Source of the DNA: DASTFY01 sp963813375
GTDB taxonomy: Bacteria > Actinomycetota > Acidimicrobiia > Acidimicrobiales > Ilumatobacteraceae
DNA: 64,000 nt
Assembly: GCA_963813375.1 (NCBI GenBank)
Contig: CAWEYT010000008.1
Location: forward strand, 1-64,000
Direction of reading: 5' to 3'
Below, in pieces: positions 35,947 through 44,376 of the stretch. Numbering within the stretch: the stretch's first letter is position 1; each line of letters starts with the position of its first letter. The position numbers and the translations under genes were made by a program. The notes under the pieces are model-generated. The model made no database searches, was not told where the DNA came from, and saw only the letters and a program-made list of their open reading frames with translations.

Positions 35947-36989
35947 CCGGGCTCGTGCTCCCCGAAGTCGACGGCGTCATCACGACCGACGAGGTCGAGG
36001 AGAGCGCCGAGGCCATCGCCGCCATGCAGCTCCCCTGCGGGATGATCCCGTGGTACCCGGGCGGCCACTGCGACCCGTGGAACCACGTCGAGACGGCGAT
36101 GGCCCTCTCCGTGGCCGGCCGCCTCGACGAGGCGTCCCTGGCCTACGACTGGTTGTTGCAGATGCAACGTTCGGATGGCAGCTGGTTCAACTACTACATC
36201 GAGGACGCGGACGGCTCGTCGATCGTCGTCGAGGACGCCAAGCTCGACACCAACGTGTGTGCCTACATCGCCACCGGCGTCTGGCACCACTGGCTGATCA
36301 CGCAGGACCGCGACTTCGTCGACCGGCTGTGGCCGGCGGTGCAGCGGGCGATCGACTGGGTGCTGTCCCTGCAGACCGAGCGGGGCGAGATCGTCTGGGC
36401 GCGCGAGGTGGACGAGCGCCCGTGGGAGTACGCCCTGCTGACGGGCTCGTCGTCCATCCACCACGCGCTCGATTGCGCGCTCGGGCTGGCGTCGGTCGTC
36501 GGCATCGAACGCCCGCGATGGGAGCTCGCCCTCGCGGCGCTGGGACGGGTCATCCGCACGCGGCCGGAGGCCTTCGAGCCCAAGGACCGCTGGGCGATGG
36601 ACTGGTACTACCCGGTGCTCTGCAACGTCCTCGAGGGCGTCGCGGCCGAGCGGAGGCTGGCCGGCGCGTGGGACGCGTTCGTCATGCCGGGACTCGGGGT
36701 GCGCTGCGTCAGCGACGAGCCGTGGGTGACCGCGGCCGAGACGGCCGAGTGCGCCATGGCCCACGCCGCCGCCGGGGACAAGGCCACGGCGACCGACCTG
36801 TTGAGCTGGACCAGGGCGCACCGCCACGACGACGGCTCCTACTGGACCGGCCTCGTGCACCCCGAGGGGATCCACTTCCCCGAGGACGAGCGGACCACCT
36901 ACACGGCGGCGGCCGTCATCCTCGCCGCCGACGCCATCAGCGGCGCGTCCGCGGCCAGCGGGATCTTCCTGCCCGTCCGCTCGCGCTGA
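35943..36989 (+). CDS. Alpha/alpha-barrel protein of the prenyltransferase / terpenoid-cyclase / six-hairpin glycosidase fold
   Basis: 348 residues. Repeated helix pairs with G-S-W-F (near residue 78), Y-D-W-L-L-Q-M-Q-R-S-D-G and a second D-D-G-S-Y-W-T-G resemble the Q-W repeats of prenyltransferase/squalene-cyclase folds and also unsaturated glucuronyl hydrolase-type barrels. There is no D-x-D-D cyclase motif, so it is not a triterpene cyclase. N-terminal I-P-W-Y-P-G-G-H-C-D-P-W-N-H is highly distinctive. Starts at GTG 35943, overlapping the methyltransferase stop by four bases. A sugar-processing role is suggested by the glycosyltransferase partner. Confidence 0.75.
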   Translation: MTGLVLPEVDGVITTDEVEESAEAIAAMQLPCGMIPWYPGGHCDPWNHVETAMALSVAGRLDEASLAYDWLLQMQRSDGSWFNYYIEDADGSSIVVEDAKLDTNVCAYIATGVWHHWLITQDRDFVDRLWPAVQRAIDWVLSLQTERGEIVWAREVDERPWEYALLTGSSSIHHALDCALGLASVVGIERPRWELALAALGRVIRTRPEAFEPKDRWAMDWYYPVLCNVLEGVAAERRLAGAWDAFVMPGLGVRCVSDEPWVTAAETAECAMAHAAAGDKATATDLLSWTRAHRHDDGSYWTGLVHPEGIHFPEDERTTYTAAAVILAADAISGASAASGIFLPVRSR

Positions 36990-37000
36990 GCTCCTGCCCG

Positions 37001-37020
37001 GCGATTCGACGTCGAATCGC
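37001..37020. terminator. Perfect 20-bp palindrome between convergent genes
   Basis: GCGATTCGAC followed by its exact reverse complement. It lies 11 bases after the cyclase-fold gene stop and 14 bases beyond the converging methyltransferase stop. Best read as a bidirectional terminator; a protein-binding site is possible because there is no loop. Confidence 0.5.
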
Positions 37021-37034
37021 TGGACGAGGGGCGG

Positions 37035-37679
37035 TCAACCTGCGGGCGGCGGGAGGCGGCGGAGGACCCGCAGCGACCCGGTCACCGAGACCAGCTCGAA
37101 CAGGCCGCTGGCCAGCGCGGGCAGGTAGATGTCCTCGTAGGGCGGTCGGCCACCGTCGGCCGGGTCGGGGAACACATCGTGGATGGCGAAGGTGCCTCCC
37201 GGCGCCACCCAGGGCGTCCAGCCGGCGTAGTCCGCCCGGGCGGGCTCGACCCCGTGGCCACCATCGATGAACAGGAGGGCCAGCGGCATCCCCCAGTGCG
37301 CGGCGACGACCGGCGAGGAGCCGACGACAGCCACGACCACGTCCTCCAGCCCCGCGTCACCGATCGTCCGTCGGAAGCGGGGCAGGGTGTCCATCCGCCC
37401 GGTCTGCGCATCGACGAGCGACGGATCGTGCCAGTCCCACCCGGCCTGGTTCTCCTCCGACCCGCGGTGGTGGTCGACGGCGAAGAGCACGGTCCCCATC
37501 TCACGCGCCGCGGCACCCAGCCACACGGTCGAGCGCCCGCAGTACGAACCCACCTCGAGGAACGGCGCGCCGGGGACGGCCTCGCCCGCTGCGAGTGCGG
37601 CCGCGAAGAGCGCGTCGCCCTCCTCCGGCGGCATGAATCCCGTGGCGGCCAGCGCCGCCGCCCGCAGGGCGGGGTCCAC
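37035..37679 (-). CDS. Class I SAM-dependent methyltransferase (Methyltransf_24-like)
   Basis: 214 residues. Motif I reads F-L-E-V-G-S-Y-C-G-R-S-T-V, motif II V-L-F-A-V-D-H-H-R-G-S, and later L-A-L-L-F-I-D-G-G-H with V-A-P-G-G-T-F-A-I-H-D, the pattern of Methyltransf_24 and cephalosporin-hydroxylase-like enzymes. GTG 37679 is the start, 18 bases after the nitroreductase stop, so the two are probably one transcript. The substrate is unknown; proximity to the glycosyltransferase operon hints at a shared glycoconjugate. Confidence 0.82.
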   Translation of the reverse strand: MDPALRAAALAATGFMPPEEGDALFAAALAAGEAVPGAPFLEVGSYCGRSTVWLGAAAREMGTVLFAVDHHRGSEENQAGWDWHDPSLVDAQTGRMDTLPRFRRTIGDAGLEDVVVAVVGSSPVVAAHWGMPLALLFIDGGHGVEPARADYAGWTPWVAPGGTFAIHDVFPDPADGGRPPYEDIYLPALASGLFELVSVTGSLRVLRRLPPPAG

Positions 37680-37697
37680 GTCGACGTCCTGCCGGTA

Positions 37698-38357
37698 CTA
37701 CCAGCGGTCCCAGTGGATGACGCTGTCGGGCTCGGGACGAGCCGCGGGCTTGAACTCCGTCCCCACGGTGAAGGCCAGCGGCGACAGGCACACCTGCTGC
37801 ACCTCGCCGAAGGGGATGCCGAGCAGCTCGGCCACCGCCTGCTCCTGCATGAGGTGGACCGTGGTCCACGCCGTCCCCAGCCCACGGGCCCGGGCGGCCA
37901 GCATGAAGCTCCACATCGCCGGGAGGATGTTGCCGAGCAGGGAGGCCGCCATCATGGCCGGCACGCCGTCCAACCGCAGGCCCGTGGTGCAGGCCACGAC
38001 GAGGGCGGGCGCCTCGCCCATGTGCTCGCCGAGGAAGTCGGCGGAGTCGGCTGACCGCTCCTGCTGCGCGTTGGCGTCCTCGCTCCCCTTGTCGATCGAG
38101 CGGATGTAGACGCCGTCGAGCGTGCGGTAGATGCCGTAGCACTGGCGGTAGATCTCGCCGAGCGCACGACGGGTGGGCTCGTCGCGCACGATGACGAAGG
38201 CCATCGACAGGTTGTTGGAGCCGGACGGCGCCTGGAGCGCCGCAGCCACGCACTCCCGGATCAGCTCGTCGGGCACGGGCCGGGAGAAGTCGAGCCGCTT
38301 CCGGACTGCCCGCGTGGTGGTCAGCAGTTCGTCCGGAGTGAGGTCGAGCGCGGTCAC
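37698..38357 (-). CDS. Nitroreductase-family FMN enzyme
   Basis: 219 residues. T-T-R-A-V-R-K-R-L-D-F and A-L-Q-A-P-S-G-S-N-N bind FMN phosphate; G-L-G-T-A-W-T-T-V is the second FMN contact. The family reduces nitro groups, quinones or flavins with NAD(P)H; the true substrate cannot be told. GTG 38357 has TATGGT six bases upstream, making it leaderless. The promoter overlaps that of the divergent glycosyltransferase gene. Confidence 0.87.
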   Translation of the reverse strand: MTALDLTPDELLTTTRAVRKRLDFSRPVPDELIRECVAAALQAPSGSNNLSMAFVIVRDEPTRRALGEIYRQCYGIYRTLDGVYIRSIDKGSEDANAQQERSADSADFLGEHMGEAPALVVACTTGLRLDGVPAMMAASLLGNILPAMWSFMLAARARGLGTAWTTVHLMQEQAVAELLGIPFGEVQQVCLSPLAFTVGTEFKPAARPEPDSVIHWDRW

Positions 38358-38363
38358 GGCGTG

Positions 38364-38371
38364 ACCATAAT
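38364..38371. promoter_or_regulatory. Overlapping divergent -10 elements
   Basis: Minus-strand TATGGT (38364-38369, six bases before GTG 38357) overlaps plus-strand CATAAT (38366-38371, seven bases before ATG 38379). Two leaderless genes are thus driven from one eight-base core, so polymerase cannot occupy both at once. Confidence 0.55.
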
Positions 38372-38378
38372 CTCGGGC

Positions 38379-40068
38379 ATGCCGGTCGTGGCGGGGCAGG
38401 AGGAGCGCGAGCTCCGGAGCGCGGGCCGTGCCGACCGTGCTGGCCGTGGCGATCGTGCCGACCACCGCGAGCGGCCCGCCGACCGCAGGCCCTGGGAGGT
38501 GCTCGCGGCCCGGGCGGCGCGACTGTGGGAGGAGGACGGGCCGTTCCTCGTCCTGCTCGCGGCCACGTTCGTCTTCTGCCTCTTCCTGCTCCGTCCCGGG
38601 CACGACTGGGGTGACGACTTCTCGCTCTACATCAACCAGGCCCGTGCCCTCGTGAAGGGCGAGGTGCAGGAGGTGTACCGGCAGAACCAGTTCACGGTGG
38701 ACAACTCGGCCTGGCAGTCGTTCAGCCCGTACACGTACGGCTGGGGGTTCCCGCTGCTGCTGGCGCCGCTCTACGCCCTGTTCGGCCTCAGCTTCACGGC
38801 CTTCAAGCTGCTCGAGGTCGTTCTCTACCTGGGCTTCCTGACCGGCTTCTACGCGCTGATCCGCGATCGCATCGACCGGCTGGCCGCCGTGCTCATCGTG
38901 GCCGCGCTGGCCCTCGACAACCTCTACACGGCCTGGACGAACACCGTCCTGACCGAGTTCCCGTTCCTGTGCTTCTCCGTCCTCGGACTGCTGGCGATCG
39001 AGAGCACCCACCGCGAAGACCGGCTGGCGCGCCGACCGCCGGGCGTCGGGCTGCTCGCCGCGCTGTTCGGCACGGGGGCGCTGATCGGGTTCACCACCAA
39101 CATCCGCAACGAGGGTGTCGTGCTGCTCGGCGCGCTGGCGGCGCGCCAGCTCGTCGTGCTGTACGAGCACCGTCGGGACTGGGCCGGCACCTGGATCGCC
39201 CGCCTGGCCACGCTGGCCATGCCGTGGGTCGGCGCGGCCCTCGTCGGCCTGGGCATACGCGCCGTCCTCCCCACCGACGCCGGCCAGGCCCTGACCCTGT
39301 CCGGTGGGCTGGGCGGCCACAACTTCGAGACGAACGACGGCTTCTACCGCCAGACCATGGCCGAGCTGCTGGCGGTCAAGGACAAGATGCAGGGGACGAT
39401 GCTGCTCGGGCTCATCGTGTTCCTGCTCGTCCTCGCGTTCGGCGGGATGCTGCTCGGCGGCCGGCGTGACCTCCCGCTCAGCGTCTTCACCCTCGGCCTG
39501 GCCACCATCTACCTGATCCTGCCGTACCGGGAGGGCCGGTACCTGCTCGGCGTGGTGCCGTTCCTGCTCTACTTCGCCACCCAGGGCCTCCGCGGCGCGG
39601 ACGTCCGGACCTGGCCGATCCAGGCCCGCCACGTGCTCCTGCTCGCCCTCGTGGCCCGCCACGGCCTGGGCATGGCGAACGCGTCCGACTACTGGCGCAC
39701 GTATCCCCGGGCCATCGACGGGCCCTCGTCGGCCACCTCGCAGGAGATGTTCGCGGCCGTGGACACGTTCACCGGGCCGGACGACACCATCGTCTTCTTC
39801 CGGCCCCGCGCGCTCAACCTGTTCACGGACCGCAACGCCATCACCGCCGGCTCCTCGCTCCCCGTGCTGCTGGAGCGCGGTGACTGGTACGCCATGGCGA
39901 GAGGCGAGCGAGTACGCGCAGTGCGCGCTGACGGACGAGGAGGCGGCCGCCACCGGGCATCTCACGAAGGTCTGGGAGAACGAAGCCTGGGTGTTGTGGC
40001 GGGTGCAACGACTGGACGGGGCGCCTCTGCCGGCGGTCGCCACCGACGTGTCAACATGCCGGCTGTGA
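38379..40068 (+). CDS. GT-C type membrane glycosyltransferase, PMT/ArnT-like (frameshifted near 39895)
   Basis: About 562 residues after removing one base near 39895. An Arg/Asp-rich cytosolic head precedes around ten membrane helices. The first extracytoplasmic loop carries G-H-D-W-G-D-D-F-S-L-Y, the acidic catalytic motif of GT-C enzymes, which use polyprenyl-phosphate sugars. The C-terminal segment W-E-N-E-A-W-V-L-W-R-V is in the next frame and ends at 40068, overlapping the thioesterase start. Without correction the frame falsely joins the thioesterase. The acceptor (protein or glycolipid) is unknown. Confidence 0.8.
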
Positions 40069-40949
40069 GCCCACGGCGCCGGACCTCTGCCCGCTCGCGT
40101 CCGCTGGACGACCTGGTCGCCCTGCTGGACCTCGAGGCCATCGAGGTCAACATCTTCCGCGGCGTCTCACCGGACGAGAACCGGCAGCGGGTGTTCGGGG
40201 GACAGGTCGCCGGCCAGGCGCTGGTGGCGGCCGCCCGGACCGTCGACGACCCCGGTCGCGTGGTGCACTCGCTCCACGCGTACTTCCTGCGCCCGGGCGA
40301 CCCCACCGTCCCGATCCTCTACCAGGTCGACCGCATCCGCGACGGCAAGAGCTTCACGACGCGCCGGGTGGTGGCCATCCAGCACGGCAAGGCCATCTTC
40401 AACCTCCAGGCCAGCTTCCACCGGAGCGAACCGGGCCTCGACCACCAGGAGCCGATCGAGGCCGATCTCCCCGATCCCGAGGACCTGCCCGACTTCCAGA
40501 CCCGGATGGCGCCCCACAAGGAGCTGCTGGGCGAGTGGTACGACGTCCCCCGGCCCATCGACACCCGCTACGTCGACACCATCCCGGTCGAGCGCCGTGG
40601 GCCGCAGCGGCCCCAGCAGCGGGTGTGGCTGCGCGCCGACGGTCGCCTGCCCGATGACCCGGTGCTCCACGCCTGCCTGCTGACCTACGCCTCCGACATG
40701 ACGCTGCTCGACACCACCCTGCTCCCCCACGGGCTGTCGAACTGGACGGCGGAGCGGCTCCAGATGGCCAGCCTCGACCATGCCATGTGGTTCCACCGGC
40801 CCTTCCGAGCCGATGAGTGGCTCCTCTACGACCAGTGGACGCCCTCGACCTCCGATGCCCGTGGCCTGGCCATGGGGCACATCTTCACCCGGGACGGCCT
40901 GCTCGTCGTGACGGTCGTCCAGGAGGGACTCATCCGCGTCACCGACTAG
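40056..40949 (+). CDS. tesB: Acyl-CoA thioesterase II
   Basis: 297 residues, double hot-dog fold. G-G-Q-V-A-G-Q-A-L-V-A-A and V-H-S-L-H-A-Y-F-L-R-P-G-D define the first hot dog, and D-M-T-L-L-D-T in the second gives the catalytic Asp-Thr-Gln network. It hydrolyses medium and long acyl-CoA to free acids. ATG 40056 is the first start fitting the family N-terminus (P-L-D-D-L-V-A-L-L-D-L-E). It overlaps the end of the glycosyltransferase by 13 bases in another frame. Confidence 0.92.
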   Translation: MPAVSPRRRTSARSRPLDDLVALLDLEAIEVNIFRGVSPDENRQRVFGGQVAGQALVAAARTVDDPGRVVHSLHAYFLRPGDPTVPILYQVDRIRDGKSFTTRRVVAIQHGKAIFNLQASFHRSEPGLDHQEPIEADLPDPEDLPDFQTRMAPHKELLGEWYDVPRPIDTRYVDTIPVERRGPQRPQQRVWLRADGRLPDDPVLHACLLTYASDMTLLDTTLLPHGLSNWTAERLQMASLDHAMWFHRPFRADEWLLYDQWTPSTSDARGLAMGHIFTRDGLLVVTVVQEGLIRVTD

Positions 40950-41009
40950 CAGGAGCCACGCCCTGAGGGGCGACGCCCTGCGCTGACGCTCATCGGGCAG
41001 GCTGAGCCC

Positions 41010-42290
41010 ATGGCCCGAACCCTCCCTCTCGGGGCCGCGCTCGTCGTCCTCTTCGCCGCGTGCGGCAGCGACGCGCCCGCCTCCGGCGGCGCCAGCTTCC
41101 CCACGGCCTCCCCGCCGCCACCGTCACAGGCCACCGCCGCTCCCTCCCCCGACGGTTCCGAGCCCGCGAGCACCCCAGGTGTCGCGACCACGGCTGAGCT
41201 CCCTCCACCGACCGAACCGACGGAGCGGCCGAACCTGGCCGAGGTCCGCGTCGCCCTGACCGAGATCGGCTCGTTCGACGAGCCCGTCGCCCTCGTCGAC
41301 CGGCAGGGCACGCTCTACGTGGCCGAGAAGGGTGGGCGGGTCCTCGCGCTCACCGGCGACGAGCCGGTCGAGGTCCTCGACATGACGGACCGCACCGAGT
41401 CCGCCGGCGAGCGGGGCCTCCTCGGGCTGGCGTTCTCACCGGACGGCGCCCGCCTCTACGTCAGCTACACGAACAACGACGGCGACTCCCGGGTGGACGA
41501 GTACGCCATGGGCACGGGGCCGGAGGGGACCGCCGATCCAGCCACCAGGCGCGAGGTCCTCGCCTTGGACCAGCCCTACGGCAACCACAACGGCGGCCAC
41601 ATCCTCTTCGGCCCTGACGGCCTGCTGTACCTGGGCTACGGCGACGGTGGTTCGGCCGGCGACCCCGAGCGCCGCGGCCTCGACCCGCGCACGCTGCTCG
41701 GCAAGCTGCTGCGCATCGACCCTCGGCCCAGCGGGGACCGGCCCTACACCATCCCCGCGGACAACCCGTTCGCCGACGGCGCCGCCGCGCTCCCCGAGAT
41801 CTGGAGCGCGGGGCTGCGCAACCCGTGGCGGTTCTCGTTCGATCCTGCCAACGGTGATCTCTGGATCGGGGACGTGGGCCAGAACGCGGTGGAGGAGATC
41901 GACCTCGCGCCGTTCGCGCTCGGCGGCGCCGGGCGGGGCATGGACTTCGGCTGGAGCGCGTTCGAGGGGACCGACCGCTACAACGAGGACCAGGAGTCAC
42001 CGAACCACTGGCCGCCGATCTACGAGTACCGCCACGAGGACGGCGGCTGCTCGGTGACGGGCGGCGTCGTCTACCGCGGCGAAGCCATCCCCGCGCTGCG
42101 CGGCGCCTACCTGTTCGGCGACTACTGCGCCAGCGGGATCACCGCGCTGGTGGCCGAGGACGGCCAGCTGGTTGATGCTGCAACGATCTCCGACGAACCC
42201 GGACGCATCGTCAGCTTCGGCACGGACGGTGCGGGCGAGGTCTACGTCGTGTCCATCGGCGGCGCGGTCTCCCGACTCGACCCCGCCTGA
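41010..42290 (+). CDS. PQQ-dependent aldose/sorbosone dehydrogenase-like lipoprotein
   Basis: 426 residues. Lipobox V-L-F-A-A-C at the end of an 18-residue signal peptide, a Ser/Pro-rich linker, then a six-bladed propeller of the GSDH family: E-R-G-L-L-G-L-A-F, G-N-H-N-G-G-H-I-L-F-G-P-D-G with the catalytic histidine, G-L-R-N-P-W-R-F-S-F and G-D-V-G-Q-N-A. The family oxidises sugars outside the cell with PQQ; whether this cell makes PQQ is not visible here. Cys pairs in the C-terminal part suggest disulfides. Confidence 0.88.
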   Translation: MARTLPLGAALVVLFAACGSDAPASGGASFPTASPPPPSQATAAPSPDGSEPASTPGVATTAELPPPTEPTERPNLAEVRVALTEIGSFDEPVALVDRQGTLYVAEKGGRVLALTGDEPVEVLDMTDRTESAGERGLLGLAFSPDGARLYVSYTNNDGDSRVDEYAMGTGPEGTADPATRREVLALDQPYGNHNGGHILFGPDGLLYLGYGDGGSAGDPERRGLDPRTLLGKLLRIDPRPSGDRPYTIPADNPFADGAAALPEIWSAGLRNPWRFSFDPANGDLWIGDVGQNAVEEIDLAPFALGGAGRGMDFGWSAFEGTDRYNEDQESPNHWPPIYEYRHEDGGCSVTGGVVYRGEAIPALRGAYLFGDYCASGITALVAEDGQLVDAATISDEPGRIVSFGTDGAGEVYVVSIGGAVSRLDPA

Positions 42291-42315
42291 GCCGAGATCG
42301 CCGGCGGCAGCAGGG

Positions 42316-43083
42316 CTACCGACCCTCGAACCGCGGCGGGCGCTTCTCGAGGAAGGCGCGCACGCCCTCCCGATGGTCCTCGGTGGCGAACAGCTCGGCC
42401 AGGCTCGACGAGACCCACGCTCCGAGCTCGCGCCAGTCGGGGTCGAGGGCCCGGCGGAGACCGGCCTTGAGCCGCTGGACGGCGAGCGGCGGGTTGGCGG
42501 CGATGCGCCCCGCCAGCTCCAGCGCGGCCGGCAGGAGCTCCTCGTGGGGGACCACCCGTCCGACCAGACCGATCCGCAACGCCTCCTCGGCGTCGATGAC
42601 CTGACCGGTGAAGAGCAGCTCGGCCGCCCGCTCCCGCCCCACCAGCCCGGCCAGCCGGCCCAGGCCCGCGACGTCGGACACCAACCCCCGCAGCACGAAC
42701 AGCTCGCCGAAGCGCGCCCGCTCGCTGGCGACGCGCAGGTCGGCCAGCAGCGCCAACTCCATCCCCCAGCCGACCGCGGCACCGTTCACGGCGGCGACGA
42801 CCGGGATGTCCGTGTGCAGCAGCGCCTCCGCGGCGGGCGTCGGCCCGCGGCGAGGCGACCGGCGGCGGGCGATCGCCCCCTCCATCACCTGGCGCACGTC
42901 GTCGCCCGAGCAGAAGGCCGGATCGGCGCCGGTGATCACGAGGCAGCGGACGTCGGCCCCGCGGACCAACTCCTCCAGGCGGGCGTACATGCCCCACGTG
43001 AGCGCGTTACGGGCCTCGGGGCGGTTCAGCGTGATCACGCCGACGTCGCCCTCGACGTCGTAGAGGACGTCGCACCGTGACAT
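42316..43083 (-). CDS. Enoyl-CoA hydratase/isomerase family protein
   Basis: 255 residues, crotonase fold. I-T-L-N-R-P-E-A-R-N-A-L near the start; oxyanion-hole residues in F-C-S-G-D-D-V and N-G-A-A-V-G-W-G-M-E-L-A-L. At the catalytic positions G-E-L-F-V-L-R-G-L-V-S-D-V shows one conserved acid position occupied by valine or serine, so hydratase activity is not certain and an isomerase or other crotonase reaction is possible. It stands alone between convergent sugar dehydrogenase and mreB. Confidence 0.85.
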   Translation of the reverse strand: MSRCDVLYDVEGDVGVITLNRPEARNALTWGMYARLEELVRGADVRCLVITGADPAFCSGDDVRQVMEGAIARRRSPRRGPTPAAEALLHTDIPVVAAVNGAAVGWGMELALLADLRVASERARFGELFVLRGLVSDVAGLGRLAGLVGRERAAELLFTGQVIDAEEALRIGLVGRVVPHEELLPAALELAGRIAANPPLAVQRLKAGLRRALDPDWRELGAWVSSSLAELFATEDHREGVRAFLEKRPPRFEGR

Positions 43084-43101
43084 GGAGCTCGCTTCGCTCG
43101 C

Positions 43102-44106
43102 TCAGCGCCGAGCACCCATGAAGATGCCCTTGAGCGCGTCGTAGTGCTCGATGCAGTGACCGGCGCCCAGCACCACGCACTCCAGGGGAGCGTCGACCAG
43201 GTCCACCGGCACCTTGGTCTCCCGCGACAACCGCTGGTCGAGACCGCGCAGCATGCCGCCCCCGCCGACGAGGTTGACACCGCGGACCAGGAAGTCCTGC
43301 GAGAGCTCGGGCGGGGCCTTGGCCAGGCAGCGGATCACGCTCTCGATGATCGAGCTGACGACCTCCTCGATGGCGCCCCGTACCTCCTCCGGGCTCAGCA
43401 CGATCACCCGCGGCAGCCCGCTCACGAGGTCGCGGCCGCGCACCTCGGCGTGGCTCTCGTCCGGCGTCGGATCGGCGGAGCCGACCGCGACCTTGATCTC
43501 CTCGGCCGTGCGCTCGCCGATGGCGATGCCGTACTCCCGCCGGATGTACGTCTGGAGCGCGGCATCGATGTCGAAGCTGCCGATCCGCACCGCCTCCAGG
43601 GCCACGATCCCGCCCAGCGAGATCACCGCCGTCTCCGTGGTCCCGCCGCCGATGTCGATGACCATGCTGCCCACCGGTGCATCGATCGGCAGCCCGGCGC
43701 CGATGGCGGCCGCCATCGGCTGCTCGATGAGCTGGGCGTCGATGGCCCCGGCGCGCCGCGCCGCTTCCGTCACCGCCCGCCGCTCCACCTCCGTGATGGC
43801 CGACGGGACGCAGATGACGACCCGCGGCCGGTTGAAGCGGGTGACGCCGACGCGGTGGAGGAGCAGGCGGATCATGCGCTCGGTGATCTCGAAGTCGGTG
43901 ATGGCGCCGCCTCGCAGCGGCCGCACCGCCACGATGTAGCCGGGCGTGCGTCCGATCATCTTCCAGGCGTCGTAGCCGGTGGCGAGGACCTCACCCGTCT
44001 GCCGGTTGAGCGCGATGACGGAGGGCTCGTTCAGCACGATGCCCCGGCCCTTGGCGTAGACCAGCGTGTTGGCGGTGCCCAGGTCGATGGCGAGGTCGCG
44101 GGCCAG
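43102..44106 (-). CDS. mreB: Rod-shape determining actin homologue MreB, CTG start
   Basis: 334 residues from CTG 44106. The true N-terminus A-R-D-L-A-I-D-L-G-T-A-N-T-L-V-Y (phosphate-1 loop) is encoded only if translation begins at this CTG: an in-frame TGA lies two codons upstream and the next usual start (GTG 44037) would delete the nucleotide site. GGAGG is placed eight bases before the CTG. Phosphate-2 loop V-I-D-I-G-G-G-T-T-E and the adenosine motif G-G-G-G-M-L-R-G-L are intact. MreB polymerises under the membrane and guides wall synthesis. mreC/mreD are not adjacent. Confidence 0.93.
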   Translation of the reverse strand: MARDLAIDLGTANTLVYAKGRGIVLNEPSVIALNRQTGEVLATGYDAWKMIGRTPGYIVAVRPLRGGAITDFEITERMIRLLLHRVGVTRFNRPRVVICVPSAITEVERRAVTEAARRAGAIDAQLIEQPMAAAIGAGLPIDAPVGSMVIDIGGGTTETAVISLGGIVALEAVRIGSFDIDAALQTYIRREYGIAIGERTAEEIKVAVGSADPTPDESHAEVRGRDLVSGLPRVIVLSPEEVRGAIEEVVSSIIESVIRCLAKAPPELSQDFLVRGVNLVGGGGMLRGLDQRLSRETKVPVDLVDAPLECVVLGAGHCIEHYDALKGIFMGARR

Positions 44107-44109
44107 GGC

Positions 44110-44376
44110 TCAGTCCTCCGTGCCGGTCGGGCCAGGCTGGTCACCGGCATCGTCCTGCGGACGCGGTTCGGTGAGGGGGTCGACACGGCGGACGGGCTGG
44201 ATGCGGTCGATGCCGGTGGAGTCCTTGCGCGTCTCGGTGGACAAGGCGTCCATGTGACGCTGGTGGGCCTTGATGCCGGAGTCGAAGCCCTTCGGTTCCC
44301 GGGCCCGGAGCGCCAGCACGAGGATCCCGAGGGCGATCACGGCGAGCGCGGCGAGGAGGTAGAGGAGGTTGCGCAT
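44110..44376 (-). CDS. Small single-pass membrane protein of unknown function
   Basis: 88 residues. One N-terminal hydrophobic helix (about residues 3-22) followed by a charged, Pro/Asp-rich cytosolic tail; no known domain. Start ATG 44376 overlaps the moaE stop (TGATG) and its stop lies three bases before the mreB CTG, so moaE, this gene and mreB form one transcript. Translational coupling from this gene could help the weak mreB start. Confidence 0.7.
   Translation of the reverse strand: MRNLLYLLAALAVIALGILVLALRAREPKGFDSGIKAHQRHMDALSTETRKDSTGIDRIQPVRRVDPLTEPRPQDDAGDQPGPTGTED

Noticed and set aside
38361..40949. Glycosyltransferase-thioesterase fusion protein of 862 residues
   Set aside because: The glycosyltransferase C-terminus continues in another frame to 40068, and TesB has its own ATG at 40056; an extra base near 39895 creates the false fusion.
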